A stretch of 64,000 nt of DNA from Cyclobacterium lianum (GTDB taxonomy: Bacteria > Bacteroidota > Bacteroidia > Cytophagales > Cyclobacteriaceae), in contig NZ_FRCY01000006.1 of the NCBI RefSeq assembly GCF_900143075.1, positions 51,959 to 115,958 on the forward strand, in the 5' to 3' direction. The number at the start of each line of letters is the position of its first letter. Position 1 is the stretch's first letter. Shown piece by piece: positions 24,106 through 33,281 of the stretch. The notes below the pieces were generated by a model, which had not been told where the DNA came from, searched no databases, and saw only the letters and a list, made by a program, of their open reading frames with translations. A program made the translations under genes and the position numbers.

Positions 24106-26904
24106 ATGTTTGCCATACTTCTTTCTATTCTGTTTTTACAAAGCCCATCGCTCCAGGATCCATTGGAATCGGAACCCGTTAAAATATACGAGAAAGGGCT
24201 GAAGCTGTATTTTGCGGAAAACCCTACCAAAAAAACAGATAGCCTGGCCATGGCCTATTTCAATCGTCTTTTGACTGCTGATAGTTTAGCGCAGGTATTG
24301 ACGAGGGAGCAATTGCTGAACGTCCATGAAAAATTGGGAAACCTATACCTGATGGCTGAAGCAGACCAAAAAGCCATTGCCTCCTACAGGAAAGCCATTT
24401 CAATGAACAGGTTTCCCGCCCTGGAGGACTCCCTTTTTTTCAGTGCCAATCTGTTTTTGGGAGAAGCCTACTACAAACAAAGCAAACCAGATAGTGCCAT
24501 ACATTTTTTGAAAAGAGCGGAGCACATTCTCGACCTGAAAAAATCCAGAAATGAAGGCTCCAGATTGTTTAATTCTATGGGCGTGTACTATTATGAGACA
24601 GGAAATTTTTCCCAGTCGATCAACTATTTCACCAAGGCAAAAGACCTCGTGATTGGCGCCCGGAAAGCCACCAAACTGGACACCTACTATCAGTACGCTT
24701 TTTATTCCTTTACGTCCAATATTGCTACAGCTTTGGTCAGACTCAATCAGCTGGACAGTGCCGAAAGGATGTTTAAGGACCTGTTGGAGCTGGAAATCAA
24801 TCCGGAAAAGATTCATCTGGCTCTGGTGGACCTCTACCTGGAAAAAGGCTCGCCCGATGAGGCCGGGAAATTTCTAAATAAAATCAGTACTCAGAACACC
24901 ATTTCCTCCATTGGATACGCCAATCAACTGGCTGAAATTCATTTTCAGAAAAGAAATTTTGAGAAAGCTGAGGAGGGTCTTCGGAAACTAATTGCGAGCT
25001 ATCAGGCAGATAAGACTGATTTTCTGGAAGGAAACCGAAATTTCAAACTTGGATTTTCACATCAGTTGCTGGGAAAAGTACTGTTGGAACAACAGCAATA
25101 CCAAAATGCACTCCATCATTTTCAATACGCTATCCTTCATTTCGATCCCGGCTTTTCAGATTTGAACCCCCTTACCAATCCCAACGATCACGGGATGGGA
25201 TTTGCTGCTTATTCATTGTTTGAAACGTTAATACTTAAGGCCAATGCCCTGCTTTCTCTTGCAGACAAGGACAATCAACACACCTTCTGGCAGGCAGCCA
25301 TAGATACCTACAATGAGGCCTTTAATAAGGTTTTTTATCTGAACGCCTTCTATGACAATGATCAGGCACGAATCTTTTTGGGAGAGTCGATCCTGCCTGC
25401 ATACCAGCGGGCAGTAGACCAGGTACTTTCTGCTTACCGACAAAACACGCATCAAAAGGAGCTTCTGGAGCAGGCGTTTCTTTGGGCGGAAGGCAGCAAA
25501 TCTATCAGCCTGCTTGCAAGGCAACAGGAAGGCCAGCTTAAAGCTGAAATTGGAATTCCGGAGACCTTGCTGGAAAAGGAACGTCGATTAAACTTTGAGA
25601 TGGCCAATTTGATCCAGAAGATTAACGATTCGGAGGACAGTATGATGAGCAAAACTTTGCAACAGAAGTTGCTCGACATTCGGCTGGCACGGTCACGGCT
25701 GCATCACGAGTTCAATGATATTCCGGAATACCTGCTTGCAAAAAGCCGCAGTAGAATAGAAAGCTTACAGGAACTACAGGAAAACCTGCTGTCCGAAGGG
25801 ATACTCCTGGTTTCTCTTTTCGAAACAGATACCGAACTGCACTTATTCTACGTCAACAAAAACAGTCTGGAAATTGAAAGTCTACCGATCAACAAGACGC
25901 TGAAGGAGAAGGTAATGAATGTTAAGCTTGCACTGCTCAATGCGGAATGGGGTGAAAATTTTCAGCAGAGGGTTTTGTCCCAGGAAATTTTCCGCGAGGT
26001 TTTTGCAAGTAAATGGGATAAAATCAATGCCTATGAGGAATTGCTCATTATTCCCCATGGTATCTGGCGGGATTTTCCTTTTGATATATTGGTAGACCAT
26101 GCTGGTAACTATTTGATCGAAAATTTAGCAATAGGCTATCAGTTCTCAGCCCATTTTATGGACGGTTCGGCTATGCAGTTGCCTGGTCTGGAAAATACCC
26201 TTGCCATGGCCCCATATACCCATGGTACTGGAAATGAGCAGTTTGTCGAATTACCCTACTCCTTAGAAGAAATCGAAAGCCTGCCTGGCAATAAACTGGT
26301 CGGGAAAGAAGCCACCAAATCCAGGTTTTTAGCTGCTATGGGAGACCACAGCATCCTGCACCTCGCCACGCATGCCCAGGCTTTTCTGGAAAACCCATAC
26401 CGGAGTTTTGTTGCCTTCTACCCGGACAGCACAGACTTCAGGCTTTATCTCGAAGAATTGCAATACAAACGCTTTGAAAAAACGGCCCTGGTATACCTGA
26501 GTGCCTGTGAAACCAACTACGGGCAGGTAAGCGCAAGCGAAGGGGTATTGGGTATCAGCAGGGCATTTGCCTATGCAGGCTGCCCCAATATCATCACCTC
26601 ACTTTGGAAAATGGAAGACATGGTCTCTGCCTTTATCAGCGCAAGATTTTACCATCACCTGGACAATGGATATACGGTAGCGAAGTCCCTGCAACTCGCC
26701 AAAACAGACTTGCTGGTGGCACCGGAAATGTCACAATTCCGTCATCCCAAATACTGGGCACCTCTTGTTTATATCGGAAATCCCGTTGGGTTAGAAAAAA
26801 ATTTTTCCTGGAAGTACATCATCATTTTTGCATGTCTGCTGACAGGATACCTCGTCATACGGGTCTTCAACCAAAAAACCCTCCCTTTGGTCAAAGGAGG
26901 GTAG
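24106..26904 (+). CDS. TPR-CHAT protein (caspase-like cysteine peptidase), membrane-anchored
   Basis: 932 residues. An N-terminal hydrophobic segment (MFAILLSILFLQS) is followed by TPR-like helical repeats to about residue 500, a linker helix region, and a CHAT domain at about 620-895. The His-Cys dyad is intact: H756 in LHLATHA and C801 in YLSACETNYG. The flanking GISRAFAYAGCPNIITSLWK and GYTVAKSLQLAKTDLL are typical. A C-terminal helix (YIIIFACLLTGYLVIRVFN) anchors it in the inner membrane. TPRs presumably bind a partner or signal. The co-directional Asp-tract lipoprotein and the facing sigma-factor operon suggest a regulatory module. Confidence 0.9.
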   Translation: MFAILLSILFLQSPSLQDPLESEPVKIYEKGLKLYFAENPTKKTDSLAMAYFNRLLTADSLAQVLTREQLLNVHEKLGNLYLMAEADQKAIASYRKAISMNRFPALEDSLFFSANLFLGEAYYKQSKPDSAIHFLKRAEHILDLKKSRNEGSRLFNSMGVYYYETGNFSQSINYFTKAKDLVIGARKATKLDTYYQYAFYSFTSNIATALVRLNQLDSAERMFKDLLELEINPEKIHLALVDLYLEKGSPDEAGKFLNKISTQNTISSIGYANQLAEIHFQKRNFEKAEEGLRKLIASYQADKTDFLEGNRNFKLGFSHQLLGKVLLEQQQYQNALHHFQYAILHFDPGFSDLNPLTNPNDHGMGFAAYSLFETLILKANALLSLADKDNQHTFWQAAIDTYNEAFNKVFYLNAFYDNDQARIFLGESILPAYQRAVDQVLSAYRQNTHQKELLEQAFLWAEGSKSISLLARQQEGQLKAEIGIPETLLEKERRLNFEMANLIQKINDSEDSMMSKTLQQKLLDIRLARSRLHHEFNDIPEYLLAKSRSRIESLQELQENLLSEGILLVSLFETDTELHLFYVNKNSLEIESLPINKTLKEKVMNVKLALLNAEWGENFQQRVLSQEIFREVFASKWDKINAYEELLIIPHGIWRDFPFDILVDHAGNYLIENLAIGYQFSAHFMDGSAMQLPGLENTLAMAPYTHGTGNEQFVELPYSLEEIESLPGNKLVGKEATKSRFLAAMGDHSILHLATHAQAFLENPYRSFVAFYPDSTDFRLYLEELQYKRFEKTALVYLSACETNYGQVSASEGVLGISRAFAYAGCPNIITSLWKMEDMVSAFISARFYHHLDNGYTVAKSLQLAKTDLLVAPEMSQFRHPKYWAPLVYIGNPVGLEKNFSWKYIIIFACLLTGYLVIRVFNQKTLPLVKGG
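26872..26902 (-). terminator. Intrinsic terminator inside the 3' end of the CHAT gene
   Basis: Read on the minus strand, arms ACCCTCCTTTG and CAAAGGGAGGGT (one-base bulge) are followed by TTTTTT at 26878-26873. It lies 32 bp beyond the stop codon of the minus-strand lipoprotein gene and covers the last codons of the convergent CHAT gene, which encode the C-terminal PLVKGG. Confidence 0.8.
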
Positions 26905-26933
26905 AATGGTTAAAAAGCAAAGCTGAAAAAGAA

Positions 26934-27671
26934 TCATCTCAACTCAACTTCTATTTCGGAGGAAGCCTCTATGCGACTAACAATTTTTGAAAACATGGCC
27001 CTGTTTGAGTTGTTACTTATCCGAATAATACCTTCTTCTGATTCCGCCTCTTCAAATTCGGATTTGCTAATGTTGCTGAACCAAAGGTGACTGTTTAATT
27101 CAAGCAAAACAAGCGGATTATTTACCCGGTCAATCCTGAAATAGTCATCGTCATTCTCTGCTTCTATTTCTACCTCAAAATCAATTTCATCTCCATAATA
27201 TTCAAAAACAAACTGATAGGGATTTCCCTCATTATTTGCATATGTCCCTTCCAGATAAATCGACGGTTCACTTCTGTAATCAATCAGGTCTAACTCCAGT
27301 TCAATCTCCTCATATTCCCCCTCCGGAATATTGAAGAAAAAGTCTCTGGATTCATCAAACTGGTCAAAAGTCACCTTGAGGATCTCATCAAATTCCACCT
27401 CGTGTTCCTTTTCGAATTCACCATTTTCATCCCTTCCTTCCATTTCCAATTCCAGTTCCCTGATTTGGATAAATCCTTCCGTTATCTCCAAATCAGTGTT
27501 TAGGCTTCGTGCATTTGGTTGGGATGATGAGGCGGAACCTAAAACGAATGCCAGACCCATTCTGCCTTCTCCCGTCCCGGGGATCATGCTGGCTTCATCC
27601 TGACAGCCCACCATGATCCCAAGTCCTGCCAACAATGCGGTTTTAATACAATACTTCTTAACGTTTAACAT
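26934..27671 (-). CDS. Acidic putative lipoprotein
   Basis: 245 residues from the ATG at 27671, giving a signal peptide ending in LGIMVGC. The ATG at 27725 would add 18 charged residues and is rejected. The mature protein is strongly acidic (EGRDENGEFEKEHEVEFDE, ELELDLIDYRSEPSIYLEG). The repeated alternating strands (FIQIRELELEMEG) suggest a beta-sandwich like DUF4382-type lipoproteins, an uncertain match. It is the last gene of the sigma-factor operon facing the CHAT gene. Confidence 0.62.
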   Translation of the reverse strand: MLNVKKYCIKTALLAGLGIMVGCQDEASMIPGTGEGRMGLAFVLGSASSSQPNARSLNTDLEITEGFIQIRELELEMEGRDENGEFEKEHEVEFDEILKVTFDQFDESRDFFFNIPEGEYEEIELELDLIDYRSEPSIYLEGTYANNEGNPYQFVFEYYGDEIDFEVEIEAENDDDYFRIDRVNNPLVLLELNSHLWFSNISKSEFEEAESEEGIIRISNNSNRAMFSKIVSRIEASSEIEVELR

Positions 27672-27737
27672 TTTGATAAATTGGTTTGTGTTCAATTTTA
27701 CTTTATAGTCGTACTGCCAGTACAAAATGTAATCCGC

Positions 27738-28502
27738 TTACCGGCTTTTTTTCAATTTTAATAAAAATATTTTCGCCTGGTCCCATTTTCCAAAGGCATC
27801 GTGGTACAAATGGTGGGGATCGTCCCGCATCTTCGCCACCAATTCTAAGGCACGGCCATGGGCTCCGGTCTGCAGGTAGGCCAAAGCTGCATAAAAATCT
27901 GTTTCCTGCTCAAAAAGTGTTTTGTCCGTCGTTTCATTCATTAAGCGGATCCGATCAAAAAACTCAATGGCTCTGGCATAAGACCCTTTTTTATAAGCAG
28001 CGAGTCCTGCAAGAAAATAGGCTTTCTGACTCGCTACAGCCGGATTTTCTACCCATTCCAATAGCTTCTCCCAGTCCTCCGCCTGATAATAGCGTTCTGC
28101 AGCCGAATCACCCATCTGCTCTGAACGCTGCACCGGGAGCCTATATTCCAGAAAATGGGAATTGGCTATTTTTGTCGAATGTAATTGAAGCATACCCAAA
28201 CCTGCAAAAGCCAATATCAGTAGCAAAGAGGCTGCCCACCTGAACCAACTCCTTCGGAAGACAGACTGTGCCTCAGGCACACTTGCACTCGCATCTTTTG
28301 CCATGAAATCCCTGTGCACAGCCCTGATTTCCTGCCTGAGACCAATTTCTCTTATCCCGCTAAGGGTCAATCTTAAGGTTTCCAATTGCTCCCTGAGCGT
28401 CCCATCAGACTTTAGCTGTGTTTCGAGCTGTATTTTCTCCTTTTCGCCCAGTCGCCCATGGAGGTAATCTTCCAATAGCTCCAATGTATTCTGATCAGCC
28501 AT
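27738..28502 (-). CDS. Membrane protein with TPR-like C-terminus, probable anti-sigma factor
   Basis: 254 residues: a cytoplasmic N-terminus of about 85 residues beginning LELLEDYLHGRLGEKEKIQLE (a typical anti-sigma opening), one membrane helix (WAASLLLILAFAGLGMLQL) and a periplasmic helical region with TPR-like units (AAERYYQAEDWEKLLEWVEN, GLAAYKKGSYARAIEFFDRI). It overlaps the sigma gene by 8 bp. In this role it would hold the sigma factor until a periplasmic event. No zinc-binding motif is present. Confidence 0.72.
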   Translation of the reverse strand: MADQNTLELLEDYLHGRLGEKEKIQLETQLKSDGTLREQLETLRLTLSGIREIGLRQEIRAVHRDFMAKDASASVPEAQSVFRRSWFRWAASLLLILAFAGLGMLQLHSTKIANSHFLEYRLPVQRSEQMGDSAAERYYQAEDWEKLLEWVENPAVASQKAYFLAGLAAYKKGSYARAIEFFDRIRLMNETTDKTLFEQETDFYAALAYLQTGAHGRALELVAKMRDDPHHLYHDAFGKWDQAKIFLLKLKKSR

Positions 28503-29103
28503 ACTTCAATGCATCTTTGATATTTTGATACAATACAGGATTCCCATTTACTTTTTCAATAAGCTTTTTCAGGCACTTGTATTTTTGATTTCTTACCACC
28601 TGTTCATTGGCAAAATCTTCTTCAACCATGATCTCCTTCATGCTGTATTGCTTGTAATAGTACAGCAACAAGATCCGCTTGCACCTGCCTCCCAGACCTT
28701 CAAATAAGCCAGCTATCAGGTCAAAGTTTTCCTTCCTGGCTATTTTTACATTGATCCCATCCGTGGCACCTTCGCTTTCTGCTGCATAAATCTCCTCCCT
28801 CCTCGAAGCACTTTTCCTTTTTCTGATCTCCGAAATCCATAAATTTCTGGCTATGGCAAATAAATAAGATTTCAAACTAGCTTCTGCGCGAAACTTGTTT
28901 TCCTGAATAGCCTTTATTGCCACCAATAATGCCTCCTGAAATATGTCTTCTGCATCGAATTCATCACCACTGTTTGAAATGATGTACTGAGATATACTGC
29001 GATAATAGTTGTAATACAGAAAAGAGATCGGTTTATTCAGGTTTTTATTTAAACCAATATCTCGAAGGGCTTTACCATCATCATAGTCCTTTTCAAACTC
29101 CAT
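28495..29103 (-). CDS. ECF-type RNA polymerase sigma factor
   Basis: 202 residues. Region 2 shows LYYNYYRSISQYI, GDEFDAEDIFQEALLVAIKAI and SLKSYLFAIARNLWISEIRKRK; region 4 is GLGGRCKRILLLYYYKQYSMKEIMVEE. The length and motifs fit Bacteroidota ECF factors. It heads an operon with the TPR membrane protein and the lipoprotein and is convergent with the CHAT gene. Its regulon is not known but may include both neighbours. Confidence 0.88.
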   Translation of the reverse strand: MEFEKDYDDGKALRDIGLNKNLNKPISFLYYNYYRSISQYIISNSGDEFDAEDIFQEALLVAIKAIQENKFRAEASLKSYLFAIARNLWISEIRKRKSASRREEIYAAESEGATDGINVKIARKENFDLIAGLFEGLGGRCKRILLLYYYKQYSMKEIMVEEDFANEQVVRNQKYKCLKKLIEKVNGNPVLYQNIKDALKYG

Positions 29104-29277
29104 CTAAGCGTAATTAGTAGTCGGTACGGAAAGGGGAAAAGTAATCCAAAAAACTTACTTTTGTGAAAATTTGTTTTAAAATACATAAAATTTAGCGATG
29201 GATACAAAAAAAGAGGGACAAAATGAATCCGGGGACCATTATCTCAAAAACTCTTAAAAACCGGTAGGAACGATATT

Positions 29278-30471
29278 TCAATCTCCGGAATGGTATCCAA
29301 ACCTGTAGATCTTTCCATCAAAACCACAGAGATAAAGTTCCTGGTGTTCGTCCAATCCGAATGAAGAGACGGGAAAAGAAGCCTGGGCCAGCTCAATAAT
29401 TTCAGGCTCGTTTACCGTAGAAAAATCCAGTGCCCATACCCTACCGGAAACAAAATCGGCATAAACATATTTTCGTTCCAATTCTGAAATGGAACCCGCC
29501 CTGTAAACATAGCCACCTGTAACGGACGCATTCCCTTCACTGTGTGCATAGGCCGATAAAGGCAAGATCAGACCCTCTTTATCGCAGTCCGATTCCGGGT
29601 TAAAACATTCAAAACCTTCCATGGTATTCCACCCGTAATTCCCGCCATTTTCAATCCAATTTATTTCCTCAAAACGGTTTTGTCCTACATCTGCCGCCCA
29701 AAGTGTCCCCGTCTCCCTGTCAAAACTAAACTTCCACACATTTCTGAGACCATAAGCAAAAATTTCTTCCCTGTACCCTTCAACATTGCCTGCAAAGGGG
29801 TTAGACTCCGGGATGGCGTAATTCATTCCGGCTTCAGCACCATTTACATCGATCCGCAGGATAGACCCCAACACGGTTTCGAGATTTTGTCCGTTACCCT
29901 GCGGATCGCCTCCCGATCCCCCGTCGCCAACGGCTATATAAAGGTAACCATCAGGTCCGAAAGCCAACTGCCCCCCGTTGTGATTGGTATAGGGCTGCTC
30001 AATTTCCATTAAAATCAGTTCACTTCCTGCATCTGCCTGGTCCGGATCGGAATCTGAGACACTAAACCTGGAAATGATGGTTCTTGAGGGATTTGGCGCT
30101 GTGTAATTGACATAAAAAAAACCATTGTCGACATAATCAGGATGGAAGGCGAGTCCAAGCAGACCTTCTTCATTGCCCTCATCTTTTACAATGTCTTGCA
30201 GGTCAAGAAATAGCTGAGCTTCGTCCGTCTGCCCTGCATTTTCAAACACCATAATCCTGCCTCGCTGCTCCACCACAAACAGCCTGTCCGAAGCATCCCC
30301 TGCATGCTGAAGGTCCACTGGCCTGGTGAAGGTGAGATTGGGAAATGCATCTATCAGTTGAATGTCATCACTCTCCGCAGGCTCGTCTGCCGGTTCCTCC
30401 CGGAAGCAACTGCTCAATACCAAAAGACAAACCAGAATTAAAAGACTACAGTTGGATTTATAAAACATCAT
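29278..30471 (-). CDS. PQQ-dependent sugar dehydrogenase (soluble GDH type), lipoprotein
   Basis: 397 residues from ATG 30471 (30468 equally possible). The signal peptide ends LVLSSC. The body has the six-bladed propeller of soluble aldose dehydrogenases: DRLFVVEQRGRIMVFEN, EGLLGLAFHPDYVDNGFFYV, NHNGGQLAFGPDGYLYIAVGDGG, YGLRNVWKFSFD and ADVGQNRFEEINWIENGGNYG. Family members oxidise aldoses to lactones with PQQ in the periplasm. No PQQ biosynthesis genes are in the window. Confidence 0.88.
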   Translation of the reverse strand: MMFYKSNCSLLILVCLLVLSSCFREEPADEPAESDDIQLIDAFPNLTFTRPVDLQHAGDASDRLFVVEQRGRIMVFENAGQTDEAQLFLDLQDIVKDEGNEEGLLGLAFHPDYVDNGFFYVNYTAPNPSRTIISRFSVSDSDPDQADAGSELILMEIEQPYTNHNGGQLAFGPDGYLYIAVGDGGSGGDPQGNGQNLETVLGSILRIDVNGAEAGMNYAIPESNPFAGNVEGYREEIFAYGLRNVWKFSFDRETGTLWAADVGQNRFEEINWIENGGNYGWNTMEGFECFNPESDCDKEGLILPLSAYAHSEGNASVTGGYVYRAGSISELERKYVYADFVSGRVWALDFSTVNEPEIIELAQASFPVSSFGLDEHQELYLCGFDGKIYRFGYHSGD

Positions 30472-30601
30472 TATACGGATAGTTTTTGGCTTTAGCCGGT
30501 TGTGGAGCATCAAAAAGCAACAAATAATATGCCATACCTAATTGGCGCAGTCCACCTGTGTACTACACATCTGAAGTATGTTGGAAAGAAGATTAAATAA
30601 A

Positions 30602-30695
30602 ATGATATCCCTCATTGTACCTGGCCTGCATGAAGCAGACAATCTCAGACGGCTGCTTCCACACCTGATGACCTGTAGTAATAACTACGCGTTAG
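30602..30695 (+). pseudogene. 5' fragment of a TIGR04283-type family 2 glycosyltransferase
   Basis: From ATG 30602 the frame reads MISLIVPGLHEADNLRRLLP and HLMTCSNNYAL, close to the usual start of TIGR04283-type enzymes (MISLIIP.LNEA..L..LLPHL). The similarity ends near 30690, just before the 3' end of the facing dehydrogenase gene, and no catalytic GG(S)SDGT or DXD part is present. This is a remnant; the frame continuing to 30781 is antisense to the neighbour. Confidence 0.5.
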
Positions 30696-30701
30696 TACTG
30701 G

Positions 30702-31679
30702 TTATTTTTCTGCCTCCAGGGCAACAGGCACATCATCCCAAAGCACGGCCACTTTCCCTCTGGTGCGCATATCCTCAATAAACGCTATGGCCTTCGGTAA
30801 ATCTCTGAAAGAAAACGACTTCTCAATATGAACTTTAATGCTTCCCTTTTGAATGAGGCTGCCAAGCACTTTCAAATCACTGGTATTGGCTTTGGCGGTA
30901 AATTGGGCCAGAGGATAACTGCGAAAGACATTTTCCAATAACAATCGGACCATATGACCCATGCTGGTAAACCCGACAACTACACCCCGGCGCCCCATGC
31001 GCCGAAAATCCTTGTGCCTCAGGTTGCCATGGTTGTCAATGACGAGATCATATTTTGCTTTATGGGCATGAATGTTTTCGCTGTCGTATGGAATTACCTG
31101 ATCGGCTCCCATTCTCTGTACAAATTCGATATTTTTACTGGAGCAGACCGCTGTCACCCTCGCACCATAGGCTTTGGCTATTTGAATCGTGAGGTGGCCT
31201 ACTCCTCCTGAGGCTCCGTTGATCAGGACGGTGTCACCTTTCTTGATGTTACCATGCACGAGAAGTGCCTGCAGGGCCGTTAATCCGGCAATAGGCGCAC
31301 AGGCCATCTCTGAAAATGCCACACCTTCCGGCATTGGGGCGCAGACATCAGGTGGCACGGCGATGTATGCGGCAAATGCGCCTCCATTAATGCTTTCTCC
31401 GAATACCTTTTCACCCACTTTAAATGCCTTGACCTGGGTGCCGGTTTGGACGACAATACCTGCAAAGTCTGCACCGGGAATTCTATCTTTGGGTTTGAAC
31501 AAACCAAACGCGAAACGGGCAAAAAATGGTTTACCCCTGAGTATGTGCCAGTCTGCCGGATTAACTGAATTGGCCATTACCTGCACCAATATCTGGTCAT
31601 CCTTTATCAGGGGTTTATCCAGCTCTTCCAATTGAAGAACCTCCGGACCGCCATACTGAGTTCTGGTAAAAGCTTTCAT
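30702..31679 (-). CDS. Zinc-less medium-chain NAD(P)-dependent oxidoreductase (quinone reductase/enoyl reductase type)
   Basis: 325 residues from ATG 31679 (MKAFTRTQYGGPEVLQLEEL); the ATG at 31721 adds 14 unrelated residues. GroES-like N-terminal domain (VNPADWHILRG, PGADFAGIVVQTG, GEKVFGES) and Rossmann domain with VLINGASGGVGHLTIQIAK. The zinc-binding cysteines of alcohol dehydrogenases are not present, so this is probably a quinone or enone reductase. It stands alone between two sugar dehydrogenase genes. Confidence 0.9.
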   Translation of the reverse strand: MKAFTRTQYGGPEVLQLEELDKPLIKDDQILVQVMANSVNPADWHILRGKPFFARFAFGLFKPKDRIPGADFAGIVVQTGTQVKAFKVGEKVFGESINGGAFAAYIAVPPDVCAPMPEGVAFSEMACAPIAGLTALQALLVHGNIKKGDTVLINGASGGVGHLTIQIAKAYGARVTAVCSSKNIEFVQRMGADQVIPYDSENIHAHKAKYDLVIDNHGNLRHKDFRRMGRRGVVVGFTSMGHMVRLLLENVFRSYPLAQFTAKANTSDLKVLGSLIQKGSIKVHIEKSFSFRDLPKAIAFIEDMRTRGKVAVLWDDVPVALEAEK

Positions 31680-31874
31680 CAGAAATTGTACTTTCGCTTT
31701 TGCGATGGGATAAAACTCCAAAAGGATTTGGTTGGTGAATATACCGAATTTGGCATCAATAACGGGTAGGTTTGGTACAAAATTTTAAGCCTTCCATGCC
31801 AAATATCTGTCTGGCTTCCTGCTTACCGATACCCCCCCAGCTAAACCAATCCGGATTTTCTCCCGCTACCGGTC

Positions 31875-31912
31875 CAAAAAAAAATGCCGACCTCAAGGAA
31901 AGAGGCCGGCAT
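31875..31912 (-). terminator. Rho-independent terminator of the PQQ dehydrogenase gene
   Basis: On the minus strand, arms ATGCCGGCCTC (31912-31902) and GAGGTCGGCAT (31894-31884) with a seven-base loop are followed by nine T (31883-31875). It begins 50 bp after the stop codon at 31962. Confidence 0.85.
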
Positions 31913-31961
31913 CATCAAATTGAACGGATAAACATCATTACACGCGGTCCAATATCCGTTT

Positions 31962-33281
31962 TCATTTCATTGCCATGGTTTCATCTTCCTGATAAAATAC
32001 CCGCCATATCTTTCCGCTCACGGAATCGGAGATCAGAACTGTACCATCCGGAGCCTGTGCCAGGCCTGTGGGACGGTGCTTTGCATCACTGGGAGCCTCT
32101 ATGGTCTCCACACCCGCAAAACCTTCCGCAAAGGCTTCATGCGTTCCCGTTGGCGATCCGTTTTCAAAAGGCACTGCAGCTACAAAATAACCTTTCTGCT
32201 CCAAAGGAGCTCTGTTCCAGGATCCGTGAAATGCCACCAGGGCTGTTCCCTTGTAGCTTTCCGGCAGTTGATCACCAGTGTAAAACAAAAGGTCGTTTGG
32301 AGCCCAGTGAGCAGGAAATGTCATTACCGGAGCTTCCGTGCCCTCGCAGCGCTCTGCCCGTTGCCGGTCTCCACCGTATTCAGGAGCGGTTAACCGCTTC
32401 TCCTGCGAAGGATCATAATAACAATACGGCCATCCGAAATCGGCCCCGTCACTCAACCGAAACATTTCCTCGGCGGGTTGTTCCGCACTTTCTTCTTCGG
32501 TATACATTTCCGGAAAGAGTGCGTGCAACATGTCACGTCCGTGTTGAACAACATAAACATGCCCGTCTGCTGCATTATAGTCCAGCGCGACCGCATTCCT
32601 TATGCCTGTAGAATACCTGTATCCATCTTCAAGTTGCGTTTGACCCACTTGCTCCGCATCGAAGCGCCAAACACCTCCATGTCTCTCCAATAGGGGACAG
32701 GGATCCATGGCAGGGGAACCTTTCGTGCGGTCCTGCTCCTGGCAGGCGTTTGATGGAGCTCCAACATTTACGTACATGTGACCTTGTTCATCGAATGTAA
32801 ATGGCTTTACCGCGTGAGAAGTCTGAACTGGCAGACCTGATACGATGGTATCGGGCGCCGCCGCATTGTCTGGTATCAGATTATCTCCTGAAAACGTAAA
32901 CCGAAACACTGTGCTGTCGTTTGAGGCGTATAGATTCCCTTTGTAAAAAGCCATGCCGGTACCGCCAAAATCGCCAAAATATTTGATCTCATCTGCGCGT
33001 CCATCTCCATTCGTATCCCGCAAAGCGACGATTCCTCCTTCCTCGGTAGCTTCGCGAAGGTTCATATAGATATCGCCGTTTTCATTGACGGCCAGGTGGC
33101 GTCCCCTACCCAGGTCTTCCGCTACTACGTAAGCCTGAAGTCCGGAACCCAGATTCAGACCACCCTGGTCCTCATCAGCGGTAAAATAAGGATTTTCTTC
33201 TTCCTGTTCCTGCGGACTTCCACAGGCCGCCATCCAAAGCACGGGGACAGCAAACAGGTACATCAATTTTTTGTAATCCAT
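31962..33281 (-). CDS. PQQ-dependent sugar (sorbosone-type) dehydrogenase, lipoprotein
   Basis: 439 residues with a lipoprotein signal ending LWMAAC. Propeller motifs: GRGRHLAVNENGDIYMNLR, DTNGDGRADEIKYFGDFGG, SHAVKPFTFDEQGHMYVNVG, YSTGIRNAVALDYNAADGHVYVVQHGRD and PTGLAQAPDGTVLISDSVSG. Such proteins oxidise sugars or sorbosone with PQQ and often feed a cytochrome c. Not co-transcribed with its relative at 29278, from which it is separated by the oxidoreductase gene. The substrate is not assigned. Confidence 0.87.
   Translation of the reverse strand: MDYKKLMYLFAVPVLWMAACGSPQEQEEENPYFTADEDQGGLNLGSGLQAYVVAEDLGRGRHLAVNENGDIYMNLREATEEGGIVALRDTNGDGRADEIKYFGDFGGTGMAFYKGNLYASNDSTVFRFTFSGDNLIPDNAAAPDTIVSGLPVQTSHAVKPFTFDEQGHMYVNVGAPSNACQEQDRTKGSPAMDPCPLLERHGGVWRFDAEQVGQTQLEDGYRYSTGIRNAVALDYNAADGHVYVVQHGRDMLHALFPEMYTEEESAEQPAEEMFRLSDGADFGWPYCYYDPSQEKRLTAPEYGGDRQRAERCEGTEAPVMTFPAHWAPNDLLFYTGDQLPESYKGTALVAFHGSWNRAPLEQKGYFVAAVPFENGSPTGTHEAFAEGFAGVETIEAPSDAKHRPTGLAQAPDGTVLISDSVSGKIWRVFYQEDETMAMK

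Noticed and set aside
31772-32611. A 279-residue plus-strand frame
   Set aside because: It is antisense to the well-supported PQQ dehydrogenase and its terminator, with low-complexity Pro/Arg-rich translation.
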